Positions 34,800-46,812 of a stretch of 64,000 nt of DNA are shown here, piece by piece. The notes under the pieces are model-generated. The model had not been told where the DNA came from. It saw nothing but the letters and a program-made list of their open reading frames with translations, and did not search any database. The number at the start of each line of letters is the position of its first letter. Position 1 is the first letter of the stretch. A program made the position numbers and the translations under genes. The stretch is from Tetmemena sp. SeJ-2015 (lineage: Eukaryota; Ciliophora; Spirotrichea; Sporadotrichida; Oxytrichidae), in assembly GCA_027382625.1 (NCBI GenBank), contig JAJKFJ010021608.1:62001-126000 (forward strand), given 5' to 3'.

Positions 34800-36960
34800 C
34801 TTTGCTATAGGTAATTGGCTTTGGAAATTTTACAGTTTAGTCATTTTCTTAGTCTGTTCAACTCTGTTATGATACTCGAATTCTATTTCTTTGAGCTGTT
34901 CATACTTTGCAGCTTAGCTAAATTTACAAATTCTATCCAAAGATAAAATAATAAATAAGTTGAATCTAGAATAAGAAATAGCTAATCCTCAATCAACTAC
35001 AGGCATTACAGCTGGTTCAAAAACGTTTGTTAAAATTGGAAATACTCAGGATCTGTATTTCGAAGTTAAAGATCTATAGCCAGATACCGGTTATTTCATT
35101 ATGATCACTGAATATATTTATAAACTGCTGAGAATGAGATAGGAGAGGGTTACAAAACTAAGACTCCTCAGTTGATCCTCACAGGGCGCTTTAATAACTT
35201 TTCAGAGGGATAGTGTAATTTGTATGTATGGGGCAGCAATTAAAACTCTGAGCTTGCCATTTCAGATGATTAAGGAAAGAAGTTAGAATAGGAAGGTGGC
35301 TATGTTAAGCATTCACTCAGAAAGGTGGTTAAAAATTCAAACTTTGAGGATGGAAGCGTACTTCAAGTGGCATGTGGGAACATTCATTGCCTCTATCTTT
35401 ATCAAGACATTTAATGCAATATTCACTTTTCATAATTTTAATACAAAAGCAGTAAAGGATACACGGATATTCTTTAGAGTGGTCAAACTATCATCTAAAA
35501 GGAGGGGAAATAAAATCCTTCGAAGGATGTTTATAAAGAAGACGAGATTGATAAAGAGCTTGAGATGATTTCCTCGCTCCCTTACTCAATTAATTTTAAG
35601 ATCCCGGCAGTTAAGATCTAATTTAAAAGACTTTGGCTTAATTTATTTAATGCGGAGATTAGTTTTCTCTTCTATTAACGAGTGAAGGATAAGTTTACTC
35701 GTGGGGTTTGAATGTGTATGGCCAGCTTGGTCTTTCTGACACAACAGCAGCTGCTGTTTTGTATCCCTAACTTGTCAAATTCACGCAACCTAACGACAAG
35801 ATTATAGACATCTTTTATTCAATTTTAAATAAATCTCTGCGGGATATAATCACTGCTTAGCTTTGAATGATAGTCATTAGGTCTACGCTTGGGGTAAGAG
35901 AATGGGACCTTATCAACCATTTGACATGAACTACAATTCAATTAAGGCCTCTCTTAATCTCCAACTTACAGCCAATTTAATTCATAATGCAACTCATTAT
36001 TTTAAACTTACTGAGATTAACCAATAAACTCCTAGACTCTTGAAAGGCAACCTGATCTATTATAAAATAAAAAGAGTGATTTCAGGACCCACAAATAATG
36101 CACTAATTTCTGACAAAGGTGAAATTCTTTTACAGGGGTTGAATGATTAAGGCCAGCTTGGAGTGGGAGATGAGTTAGGATCAGTACTCATAAGATTTAT
36201 TATATTTTCTTATATCTTGTTCTAAACTCTATTTCTTCCCAGACTTTATGAAGATGGACTATTTCTGGGGTTAAAAGCTAAAGGGAATGGATGTGCAATT
36301 TGGGCCATTCCACTGCTTGGTGCTTTGTCATGATCCTGCGACAAAGTAAAACAGACTTTTTGGAGCAGGAAATTCAAAGTACGGCCAACTCTAAATAAAT
36401 ATTAATCACAAAGTTTAAAATTAAACTACTGCATAAACCTGAATCAGTCTAGATGGCGTTCAAAGAACTCACAAATTTAATTCCTCAAACCTCAGAGGAG
36501 CAAAAAGCAAAAATAGAGAAGATTGCAGCAGGATCTTTACATTCTCTTATTCTTATGGATGATGGTTCAGTTTTTGGCTGTGGAAAGAATAATAAAGGCC
36601 AGTTAGGCTTCAAATTCACAAACAAAGAAGAGAAGAATGTCACTAAACCTACAAAAGTGGCTATGAATTTATCAAAAGGAGAGAAAGTCATAGACATTAA
36701 AGTAAAATATTGATTTATAAATATTTATTAAGGCTGGAAGTTTGTATAGTCATGGCCATCGTTCAAAGTAAGAAATGAAAAGAGAAGTGATAATTAGGTG
36801 TATTGAATTTTTAATTTCATAATTAAGTAACTTAGTCATAAATCTCTCATTTAAAAGCCTCTGTGTCTCTTGCTGCTTCTTTTGAAAATCTTCTGGAAAC
36901 ATATGCAGTGAGAGAAGTATATAGAGAGGATGCCAATCATTATGAAGAATACTGTTAGAA
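34800..36960 (+). CDS. RCC1-repeat (beta-propeller) protein, IES-interrupted
   Basis: RCC1-type blades are visible in several frames: GRFNNFSEGQCNLYVWGSNQ and VLQVACGNIHCLYLYQD (35.2-35.4 kb), GLNVYGQLGLSDTTAA (35.71 kb), YNHCLALNDSHQVYAWGKR (35.85 kb), ISDKGEILLQGLNDQGQLGV (36.11 kb), LFGAGNSKYGQL (36.37 kb), IAAGSLHSLILMDDGSVFGC (36.52 kb) and AGSLYSHGHRSK (36.73 kb). That is at least six blades, close to the usual seven. An N-terminal segment (YFEVKDLQPDTGYFIMI) precedes them. AT-rich breaks between blades fit IESs or introns near 35.45, 35.65, 35.83, 36.2, 36.42 and 36.71 kb. Role could be guanine-nucleotide exchange or scaffold; start and stop not fixed. Confidence 0.7.
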
Positions 36961-37289
36961 AAGAATAAAGGAGTATTCTTTACTAATTTTAGCCTTAACT
37001 TAACTTTGGAATACTGTTATTCTCTTCATGAATATCTTGTTACAAGATTAAATCAATATCCTAAAAATTATTAAAAAGAGTTCCTAAAAGCGTCTTCCAT
37101 TATTTATGGCATGATTAAAGCTATTTAAAACCACTTCCTCTTCATCCTCGGTGAGATCTTAGCTATTTTTAGTTTAAGTTTAGTCTTAAATTTTCGCAGT
37201 TTCATCTTGATTTCCAATATAGCTTTGTTTATTCTACTTAGAAATTTATGATTGAAGCTTAAATATTAAAAATAAATTAAAGCTGCATT

Positions 37290-40090
37290 CCTATAGTTTG
37301 CGTAATCATTACAAACAAAAGGATGGAAGTACAAGTACGAGTTAATTTTCTCATTTTAATTTTTAATTATTAATTTCTTTATATATCTCACTTATGTGAC
37401 AATTTTTGAGCTAGTTTGATATTGACAGGCAGATATATGATGGAGTACGGTCGCTATGTTCTTGCAGAAGACAATTTGAGAATATTTACTTAAAAATTAA
37501 ATTATTTCCTTTATTTTAAAGAAAGTGCATCGCTTACTTCAATGATAAAAAGGAAGCTCTCAGTGAAGCAGCAGTAGACAAAGTCAGATCAGTGAAAATA
37601 TAGCTAAAATGTGATCACATCTTAACAAAGACACTTGTCAGAAGCGTTTTCTATTAAAAAGCATTCGACTTTATCAATGAAAAAGTTAAGATACTGACTA
37701 CTGAAACTGGACTGCCCGAAGGAGACATTAAAGGAAGCTTCAAAGTAAACAATTATTACGAGTAGATAGATACTTAAGTGTCTGCACTTAGACTCAAGTT
37801 TTAAAGAAATACTTTCATTTATAACTTAAGTACCTATGCAAGCAGTTAGAGGCACTCGCTCACTTATACTGTGACCCTTACATGTTTGAGCATGCAGAAA
37901 GGCAAATGAATAAGGCTGCTAGCATTTATAGCGAGAACTAAGACAAATTGCCCAAATCTCTATACAGGAAGTTAATTAAAGATTAAGTTAAAGTATTTAA
38001 GGAAGTTCTTGATTAAGAAATCATAGTAATTACATTTTTTATTTTAATATAATCATCCCTATTAAAGAAGTCTGGCTACTTTGCTTTATCATATTTATAT
38101 CAAAATATTTATGTCTGGTATCATAAAATTTGCTGAAGCTATAGAAGTTCTAGTTAGCATAAGATCAGAAGTGGAATTGGAAGTACAATCGGAGTAAGAT
38201 GACAAAATTAAAAAGGAATTGAGGAAGCTATTTTTCAAAATTGTAAGAGATCAAGCAAGATTGATGGGCCTACAAAGAAAGGAATAATTAGCCAAGGAAT
38301 TTCATGAATAAGCAGAGAAAATTCTAGCCAATGAGCTTTACCCATTATCAATTTCTTTTACATTTTATTTTGAATATCTGAAGGATCTCATATTAAGATC
38401 GGAAAGCTGATGATTTTGAAAGGCCTGTGGATGTCTAAATTTGATGTAGAGAAGTCTTCCGAAATCTTGATGGACGCTCATTAATTATTTGAGGAGTTAG
38501 ACGATGACTACCCAAGTTATTTCGCCACTACCTGTGAGCTGGAGATAGGAAGCAACTATCTCAGAAAGAGCAATCCCCAAGTCGCAAACTCCTTCATTTA
38601 CAAAGCATTCTAGACCTTAAAGAGCTGCTTTGGAGATGATCACCCCATTCTTGGCAAGTACTACTCCTACTCATCAGAAATTGCTAGCTACTCTGAAGAC
38701 ACTGATTCTATGCTTGAGTTGACTCTTCAAGGATTGAAAATTTCTGAAAAGTTCAATCAAAAGTAGGATTCGACAAGATCTATCTTTACTCTTGATCCAC
38801 TCGTTGCTTACATCTCTATGCTTAACCAAACTAGAAAAAACAATGACAAAGTATTAGAAGAGTGCAACAAAGTTGACCAAATCATTCAAGAAAATGGAAT
38901 CATCGAGAGTATACAGCTTCTTCACTCAGCTAACACTCTAAGAAGTGTTGTCTTCATCAGGCAGGAAAAAATAAAGGAGGCTCTTTCTATTCTAGAAGAC
39001 TCATCTAAAAATATTACAATTGTCTTTCATATAAAGCATAAGTGAAGGCCCTCAAGGGATGGAAATCACATCCATTTTTAGAGCATAGTTTAGGATAACT
39101 TGGCATACTATACAAGGTGAACCAAAGATACGAAGAAGCCGAAGAAGCTTACAATAGTATTTTGTAGATTAAGGAACTTTATTATGGCCCTGACCATGAA
39201 ATGTTGATAACTCCTTTGAGACAAATTGCAGTTATCTAGGGAATAAAGAAAGATTTCCAACTATCTCGAGAAACTTTTGAGCGAGCAATTGCAATAGGAA
39301 AGAAGGCTTTAGATGAAAATCTTGAGAAGAACAAAACCAAAGTTGGAGAATAGCTTCTTGATGTCTTTTCCTCTTTATATTCCTTGTTGGAAAGTGAGAA
39401 GGACACCGATGCTTTATTTTAGATAAATCTTTCTATCTTTATAATTATGATGCTTGTTTAAAACTCGTAGAAGATCAGACTTCATACAGCGCTAAAATCT
39501 TTGGAGAAAAGACATCTCAGTATGCACTAATATAATTTTTATTGCACATTCGTTATTCTTAAAGTGCAAGACTTTAATGCTGAAAGGCGAGTAGACAGAT
39601 TCGGTTCAGGAAGATTCAAGGAAATCAATTGATAGAGCAATCGAAATCGAGGAGGAATTACAAAAGGATCAACCAGTTAAAAACTCAGTAATTGGCAGAT
39701 ACTATTACTGTGCGGGAACTATTTATCTTAAAGAAGAGGACTACCAGAGGGCACTTGATTTGTTTAAGAAATCCAAAGAAGTTATTTCCATCATCCCTGG
39801 ATATTTTAACTATAGTTTTATTTTTGGACTTGAAGCTTTGTCTGAGGAACTTGAAGTTCAAATAGAAAGATGCGAAGAAAGTTTAGAGAAAGGTTTATCT
39901 TTGAAAGTGGAGCCAAAAGAGCAGAAGACTGCAACTAAAGAAGAAAATGAGGATAATTCCTTAATTGACTATGACATTTAGTATTTTTATTTACTATGTA
40001 GTTGTAGGCGTCGTTGCAGCAGCTTTAATAGGAGCGGTTACTTTTATAATTTATTTTACTTTTGCTGTCAAAAGATTCAGAAAAGATTGA
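37290..40090 (+). CDS. TPR-repeat protein with C-terminal membrane anchor, IES-interrupted
   Basis: Many helical repeat pairs of TPR type: HAERQMNKAASIYSENQDKL (37.9 kb), ANSFIYKAFQTLKSCFGDDH (38.6 kb), YEEAEEAYNSILQIKELYYG (39.15 kb), FQLSRETFERAIAIGKKALD (39.28 kb), YYYCAGTIYLKEEDYQRALD (39.72 kb). Spacing of about 42 and the form resemble kinesin-light-chain-type TPRs. After an acidic linker (EENEDNSLIDY) the frame must change by one to give a membrane span, YYVVVGVVAAALIGAVTFII, and a short basic tail ending FRKD and TGA at 40088, so the protein is probably tail-anchored. The N-terminal part near 37.5 kb (KCIAYFNDKKEALSEAAVDK) is unassigned. Introns or IESs near 37.4, 37.5, 37.8, 38.05, 38.35, 39.05 and 39.52 kb. 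Confidence 0.65.
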
Positions 40091-40654
40091 GGGATTTGAT
40101 GCATGCATAAACTTTCGTGTTGTTTGAGTCTGGCAGATTCAGTATTTAAATTTTATTTAACCCAATTTTATACAATTTAAAGCAATAAGTAATCTTGACG
40201 GTGAAAAATTTAACTAAATATTTCTGGATTATTAGGGCTCTTAGGGAAAAGGCTTTCTAACACTTATATAATATTCTTGCTTTTAAATAAAATCAATTTA
40301 TTAATTTAAAGGTATAATATATTTAAAAATTATTTAGAAAACCACAATAATCAAATATTAACTCCTCAAGTAACATAAATACTGCTTTCACCTATTTTAT
40401 GATTTATAATAATTTTTTAAATTAATTTAGTTTGATTTCCAAAATTAAATTATTTACAAATCTGGTAATATTTTTAAATATTAAGATTATTATTTATAGA
40501 GCTCGGAGCTTTAGAAAATTCTTTTAGCCTTTCAATGAGATAAGATTTATTCCTTCCTAAGAATATTGAACAAGAAGACTTATTAGGAAATATTTTTTAC
40601 TCTCCAAGTCAATCATTAAAAGGGTTCCATTGTCGTACTCTAATTTTACCCACC
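40091..40654. other. AT-rich spacer
   Basis: Very AT-rich with no protein-like frame. The open TGA-free frame crossing it encodes hydrophobic and Asn/Lys repeats typical of spacer translation. Confidence 0.5.
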
Positions 40655-41663
40655 ATGAGCGACAAAGAGAAAAGGATTCATGCCTTTTTGGATTCTCTGA
40701 ATTAAACATAAAAAAAAATTAAAAAAATAATACCATGAAAAAATTATTAAAGACTTATTTTAATGTGAAAGAAGATTAAAAGAAAAACGGAAAACAATTA
40801 AAATAAAAAATAAAGAATAATTTAATGTTGGCAAATAAAATGAGTGAGATAGAGCTCAATCTGGGGCTTGTTAAATAGCTTTTTGAATATGAGTGTAAGA
40901 TTACTCGGCTGCCATAATGAATAGAATTGCCAATGAAAATATATTAAGGTCAAGTTTTGGACTTATAAATTAGGCAAATTAAAAAACTTATTCCTAACTA
41001 ATTTCCTCCCAGACATTCTACTTAACAGTTGTAAGTAATATATCTGCTTAAAGTTAAATGCTTAATCGAGTGGTAATAAATTTAGCTAAAATATCCCACA
41101 TATCTGCTCTAGAATGATATTTTATCAGTTAATTATTAATTGAATTACCTTTTATTAAATTCTCTGTTGCAATAATTATAATGCTGAATGTCTATAGTAT
41201 ATCAGTAAAATCAGCATTGGAGGGAAGAAACTCCAATTTTAGGAATTCTCCCAGACTGACCCTTGAATTACACCAACGTAGATTAAAATAGGCAGCACAG
41301 GGATAAAATTCTTGTCGCTAACGCTCTACTTTTCACTAACGCTTCCAAAGCTTGCAGATTGGTTCTGGTTCAAATAGAAATTACATTTTTAATGCCAAAT
41401 TTTTTTCATGCAGACCTTAGAAAATGCAATTTGACTCTGCATAAGAAAAGCAAGAGTAAAATTTCACGTCTTTTACCTTGGCGCTTGAGACCAATAGTAA
41501 CGCCGATAGATATGGACTACAAGAGAATAACTTATACACCGAAACTAATTAGCCTTCCATTTCAAACCATCTCTAATTGCTATTGAAATAGAATTTAATA
41601 AAAAATAAATCTAAAATTATTCATCTTCAACTGAGTTATAATTATTTTGATAATCTATCTCAT
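40655..41663 (+). CDS. Tandem family copy A, IES in the N-terminal motif
   Basis: Begins MSDKEKRIHAFLDSLN at 40655, then breaks. After removing 487 bp (pointer CTGAAT) it continues NVYSISVKSALEGRNSN, then NSPRLTLELHQRRLKQAAQG. This matches copies B, C and E in the same order: a charged E/K-rich start, FLDS or YLDS, an NV-Y/F-xV helix, an NSP turn and a xEFQRRR-like basic segment. The rest is Ser/Asn/Gln-rich. A possible short tail SSSTELQLF ends in TGA near 41661. The shared motif weakly recalls small helical docking modules (RIIa or LisH/FOP type), but this is a guess. Confidence 0.55.
40703..41189 (+). other. IES of copy A, 487 bp, pointer CTGAAT
   Basis: CTGAAT at 40697-40702 and 41184-41189; flanking bases differ. 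Excision joins LDSLN to NVYSISVKSALEG through one shared LN, aligning with the sibling copies. Confidence 0.7.
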
Positions 41664-42773
41664 CATAAGTCTCATTTATAAGGAGTCTTTGTAATATTAT
41701 AATTAAATTTAAGTGAAGGGTAATGATTCATAGATTTATATTTTTATCAGATTTTTTGTATAGGAGATAAATAAATTGATTAGTCTAAACACGAGACACA
41801 TTAAGAAAATATTTTATTGGAAAGCAGGACGAGGGTGGATTCCAGGCAGTTACTAGTAAAAACCAAGAGCGATTAAAGTTACTCTCTTCCTGAAAACTTA
41901 TTCCTCGCAACCGAAAAGTTAGGGAGAGAAAAAATTAGCGAAAATAATTTGATGAATAAAAATATAATGGGTAAAACCCCCCCAAATAATTGGGTTTTTA
42001 AATAATTAGTTTTTTTTAATGGAAATTTAAAAAATTTTTTCCCCCTTTAAACTAATTTTTTCCCAAGGTAGTTTTGGGGGGGGGGGGAAAAAAATCAAAA
42101 AGCTTTGGGGGGGGCCTTTTTTTTCAAGCAAAAAGGGGGAATTGGAAAAGGGTTTTTTTTTTTAAAAAAAAAAAAAAAAAGGGAAAAAAAGGGGTTTTAA
42201 AAAAATTTTTTTTTAAGGTGTTTTTTGAAGGGGGGGCGGGGAAAAAAGGGATTTTTTTTTTCTCCCATTTAAACTTAAAATTCCAGAATGAAATAAAAAT
42301 AATAGCTCTATGCCAAACTACTAAGAAGAAACACTTCATTCCGCTTATAATTTCTAAATTAATCACTAATCATCATAGCATATAAAAAAGAGAAGCAGTA
42401 AGAGGTCGTCCCAATTAATTTTAGCTCCAGTATCATTTTAGGAAAATTAGGTATTCTTTAATTAGAATTTAACACTCCCTCCTTATTTAATTTTATTATT
42501 ATTTCATTAAAAGGCATAGAAAATTAAATTAATTTGTAATGGATGTCTATTCCATTGAGCTACCTTGATTGATAGAATAATTGAATAACGTTAAATAATT
42601 TGAAAAGTGATGGTGACGCGTCTCTAATTCTAGAAAATGAATTAATTATGCTAAATAATCTATCCTGACAATTACATCGATTTATTAAATAATTTATCTT
42701 CAGCTAATATATAATTACATAATACCATATATTTTTCATTTCTCAAGCACTCAGCCATTTAAACCCTTACATC
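41664..42773. other. Spacer with homopolymer-rich, probably mis-called block
   Basis: 42000-42270 is made almost only of long runs of G, A and T, including a 12-base G run near 42078 and an 18-base A run near 42163. Such runs are foreign to the surrounding DNA and both strands give only Lys/Phe/Gly nonsense. No gene is supported. The last 300 bases are ordinary AT-rich upstream DNA of copy B. Confidence 0.6.
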
Positions 42774-45700
42774 ATGAACTCAAGATTTACAACTCTCAAA
42801 ATCAACACTCTTCATTTTATAAATAAAATACATTAAACGTACTCATTAATTCATAATGATAATGAATTAAATTGATAAATTATAAATTATAAATTTCTTA
42901 TTTTAAATATAATTTATTTCTGATTAAGAATAATAAGCAATTTATTCATTCGAGATCAGAAAGTTAGCATGCATTTATTCATAATGAGAACAATTATGCG
43001 TGCAGTGGTTTTTAAACAGCCAAGCTCAGGTTAAATCCGCAGTTAGACACTATTTCGGAGGATGAGAAGAAGATAATTTAATTCTTGGACTCCCAAAATG
43101 TCTTTTAGGTATTTATTAAGGAGGCCCTTCACGAAAAAATGAGACAAGACTTGAACTCCCCCAAACTGCAGATTGAGTTTCAGAAGAGAAGAATTTAATC
43201 AACATCTAATCTAAAAAATGCAGCATATCCTATTTCTACATCTGCTCTCCATTAAAGAAGATATTATAAATAGCTATAATGAGTTAAGGATATCCCTCTG
43301 ACAGTAATTTCGCTCATCAAAAGTCTTTTGAATAGTTTTAAATATGCTGCAAGTTTTTACCCAAAAAAATTAAATTAGATTTAATTTGAAACTGGGGTAC
43401 CAAATCTTTTCCTTATAAAAGCTTAAATGAATTATGGGGGAAATTTAAAAAATTTAAAAATCGAAATTTTTTAAAGTTTGAAAAAAATTGTTTTATTAAG
43501 TACCCCCTTACAATACCCCCTAGATTTTTTTTTAAAAAAAAAAATTTTTTTATAAATTTAGCTTTTATGACACAAAAAAAAATAAAAAATTTTTCCTTTT
43601 TTTAATTTCAAAAAACATTCCCCTTTTTGGGTTTTTTTAATCCGTCAATTTAATTAAAAAAAATTTTTCTTATTTTTCTTTTTAAAAAAAAAATCCAAAA
43701 AAAAATTTTTTATAATTCAATTAAAAAAACTAAATTATTTAAATCATTTTATTTCTAAAATTAAAAATATTTTTAAATGAAAAGATATATTATTTTAAAT
43801 CTTATTTTAACTGCAAAGTGTTTGATTTTAAATTTTCCTATTACTTTTAAAAAGGGAAATAAGAGCCAAAAATAAGGATAAGACAATTTTGAAAATTAAT
43901 CAACTTCGTCAGCCTCAGACTCCTAGGATAGCCAAAAGTAAAAGATAGAATCGCAAAGCAGACGCGAGTTCGAAAACATAAATTTGGAAGTTACTCCATT
44001 TAACCACTTAAATTTAGACTTTAGTGAATAGAGTTCTCAGGCCTCCAATTATTGAGAAAATCAGTGAAAAAGACAATTAATTCAAATGTGTTTTTAAAGG
44101 CTTTAATTTTTTAAATTTGGGGTTTTAACTTTGATTTTAAACAAATTTTAAAAAAGTTAAAAAATAAATTTTTTAAATGAGTTGTTTTCTTTTAATTTTC
44201 TAATTTTTTAAATTCAGTTTGCTTCTATTTGCCCCTTTTCACAGCCTCTTTATTCCCGGGCCTAATCAACCCTTCACATCCTCTCCCAGCACTTTTTGCA
44301 TATGTGGGGGTCCGTTTCCTTTTACAAAGCTCTCCGATTTTTTTCCTCGCTTGACATTCCTTGACATTTAAAGCAAACTTGTGTTTCCCCATGCCTCTTC
44401 TCCCCCTTTACTCTGTTTATATACAGAATGGAGACAAGTAGGATGGAAAAATGAAATTAGTGATACTACCAAAATGAAACCACCTTAAAAATTAAATAAG
44501 TGAAAAAGTTTGGCCCTCCCCAATTCGAAAAACCAAAAAATGTTAAGGGTTTTTAATTTATTTTAGGAACATTAAAGAACTTTACATTTAAAGGTTTTCG
44601 CATTTTTCCCTCCGTAGATTTTTTGAAACCGTGCCCTCCGTAGTTTCCAAACTTTTTTAATGTTTCGGATCCCTACCCAATGACCCCCAGAGTTTCCCTT
44701 TTCAGCTACGGGCTTTCCAGAAGCAGAAAATGTTTCGGTTAAGGGGGCCCCCCCTCCCCTTTAAATGCCCTTCTTGGCTGGCCACCAATTTCCTTGTTTA
44801 AATGTTCTTTTGTTTTTTCGACCCTTTGGGGCAGGGGGCAGGTGGTTTCGTCCCCTTTTTTGCCTACAAAAAGCTTTGTTCTCCCTGCCCTCATCTTTTC
44901 CTTTTTGTGGATACTCTATTTTGTCTGAGCCTTGTTTGTTTGGGCCTAGGGCCCGGGTTTCGGGATCTCCCCTCGCCGGGAGTTTTTAGCGCTAGAAAAA
45001 TTTTCCTGCTTCCCCCTTTCTGCTTTTAAAACGTCTGTTTTTTTGAAGCCAAAACAACGAACATTCCTTTCTCTTTTCTAGGGGTCATTTCTTTCAAATT
45101 TTCGTTTTGGCGCAAATTTGCGGGGTTTGGGGTTCAAATTTGGGCGGGGGCCCTACAAATTTTTAAAAAATTTTTTTTCCAAACTTTTTTCCAATTTTAT
45201 CTCCTATCCCGGGGCATGGGAAATTTCCCTTTCCCCGACCACCCAAGGGTTTCCTTACCTAAGCGGTTTCCATGAGTGAAGCCTTTCGTTTGAAAAAACC
45301 CCGCTTGCAAAAAGATCTTTCGGGAAACCAAAGCTTTAAATGCTCCTTTACGTACATTTCCCTGGGAAATCAGGGCATGCTTGACATTTTGAAGGAATAG
45401 TTTTCCTTTCCTTTGCCTTTGAATTCAGCCCGGGTTGCCATGTGAAAAATGTAGAGTTAAAATCATTGCGGCTCCCCAAGTAAAAAAGGCCACTGAAATA
45501 CTGGCCCAAACTGGGGTTGGGGGCCCAAAACCTTAACCCTCTTGAGAGCGATATGCCAGTTAGATAGCCTCTTTGGGTGCAATTTAGAGTAGCCGCCTTG
45601 ATCTTTGAAAAATTCATGGATTTTGGGGGAAAGTTTTCCCAGATGCCTGCTATGATTTTGTAAACCTCTGTTCTAAAAGAATCTGAGGGGGCCCAAAGGG

Positions 45701-46072
45701 GGTTTTGGGGAGTTTTGATGAGAGAGCAGAAAGCTTAAAGTTCTAGTACTTTTAATTTTTCTGTAATAAGATAACTTTTCCCTTTTTTAAAATTTAAAAA
45801 TATCAAACCCCGAATTAAATTTTGGGAATTATTAATTTTTTGGCCCGTTAAATTTTAAAAACATTTGAATTTAAATTTTCTTTTTCACTGATTTTCTCAA
45901 TTTAAAAAATGAACCCCTTAGTCTCACCTTGCCTATTGCCAATCCCAGCAAGTTTTATAATCTATCAAGCGGAAAAAATTCTAATAGAAGCAACTTTGCA
46001 AATAATCAGAACTTAGCTAATAACGAGGAAGAGGAAGAGGAGAGCGATTTCGACTCAGAGACTGACTCATGA
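42774..46072 (+). CDS. Tandem family copy B, no IES at the motif, interrupted by foreign-looking block
   Basis: First coding segment MNSRFTTLKINTL at 42774 matches the start of copy C. The motif segment at 43.05 kb reads ISEDEKKIIQFLDSQNV then FQVFIKEALHEKMRQDLNSP without interruption, followed by KLQIEFQKRRIQSTSN. Further pieces: KIESQSRREFENINLEVTPF (43.95 kb) and the acidic tail NNEEEEEESDFDSETDS ending in TGA at 46070. Between 44.1 and 45.9 kb lies a GC-richer, homopolymer-laden block not explained by the gene. The joined protein would be roughly 200 residues. It serves as the IES-free reference for the sibling IESs. Confidence 0.55.
44220..45740. other. GC-rich block of doubtful base quality, possible decayed element
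   Basis: Base composition jumps to near 45-50 percent GC with doubled G, C and T runs. The minus strand gives scattered protein-like pieces (WHIALKRVKVLGPQPQF; MATRAEFKGKGKENYSF) in shifting frames, as a coding sequence with many indel errors would. At its right edge (45698-45716) is a GGGGGTTTTGGGG run followed by AGTTTT, close to the hypotrich telomeric repeat found at the ends of TBE transposons. Could be a poorly sequenced transposon copy. Confidence 0.35.
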
Positions 46073-46812
46073 CATAAAAAGCTGATAAATGATAAATCAA
46101 ACTTTAGGAAAATATAGTAATTATGTCTATCCCTTAAATCTATTATAATAAATACATATAACTTAATAAATAAAAAAGGTAAATGTATATCTCGAGAGTT
46201 TAGAGTTTAATTCTTGAAACTGAACTTCAGTATTTTTCAAATTTTAACAATATGCTACAGATGAGATAAAATTTTCAATTTTTAGCTACATTTTTTATTT
46301 TATTAGCTAAAAAGCATTTTTATTTAAATTTTAATTTACTCAAACGGACAAAAATGGTAAATTACTGACTTATTATATTGTCTTAATAACTTTATATTTT
46401 AGTAATTAACCTTATGATTTTAAATGAAGGAGCTAAATCTGTGAAAATCAAGTGGTATAACTTTAATGAATTAAAACCAGATAATAAATTAAGGATAGTT
46501 GATGATGAATAACTAGCGAAATAAAAAAATATTTAATTGATAGAGCCTCAGAGAGTGAGCTCATTAATTAAAGAAGAATTGATTATTAAATTATCCGGCC
46601 TTCCTACCCTCTTCCTTAAATAAAAAGAAACACCTTATTATCCAATTAAAATTAAAATAACATTATATTTATTAAATTGATTACAGCACTAATAAATAAT
46701 AAATAGATATTGCATATAAAAACTTTACTAACAGACTACTAATTTACACTTCACAAATAATTTATGTTTTTTATATCTCACAAGCTTTTTTTTGACTATT
46801 TTTCTAGAAATC

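Noticed and set aside
42074..42385. ORFs on both strands rich in Gly, Lys and Phe
   Set aside because: Translation of homopolymer runs, probably base-calling artefact.
44765..45617. ORFs in the GC-rich block
   Set aside because: Frames last only tens of residues and the sequence quality is doubtful; no motif can be trusted.
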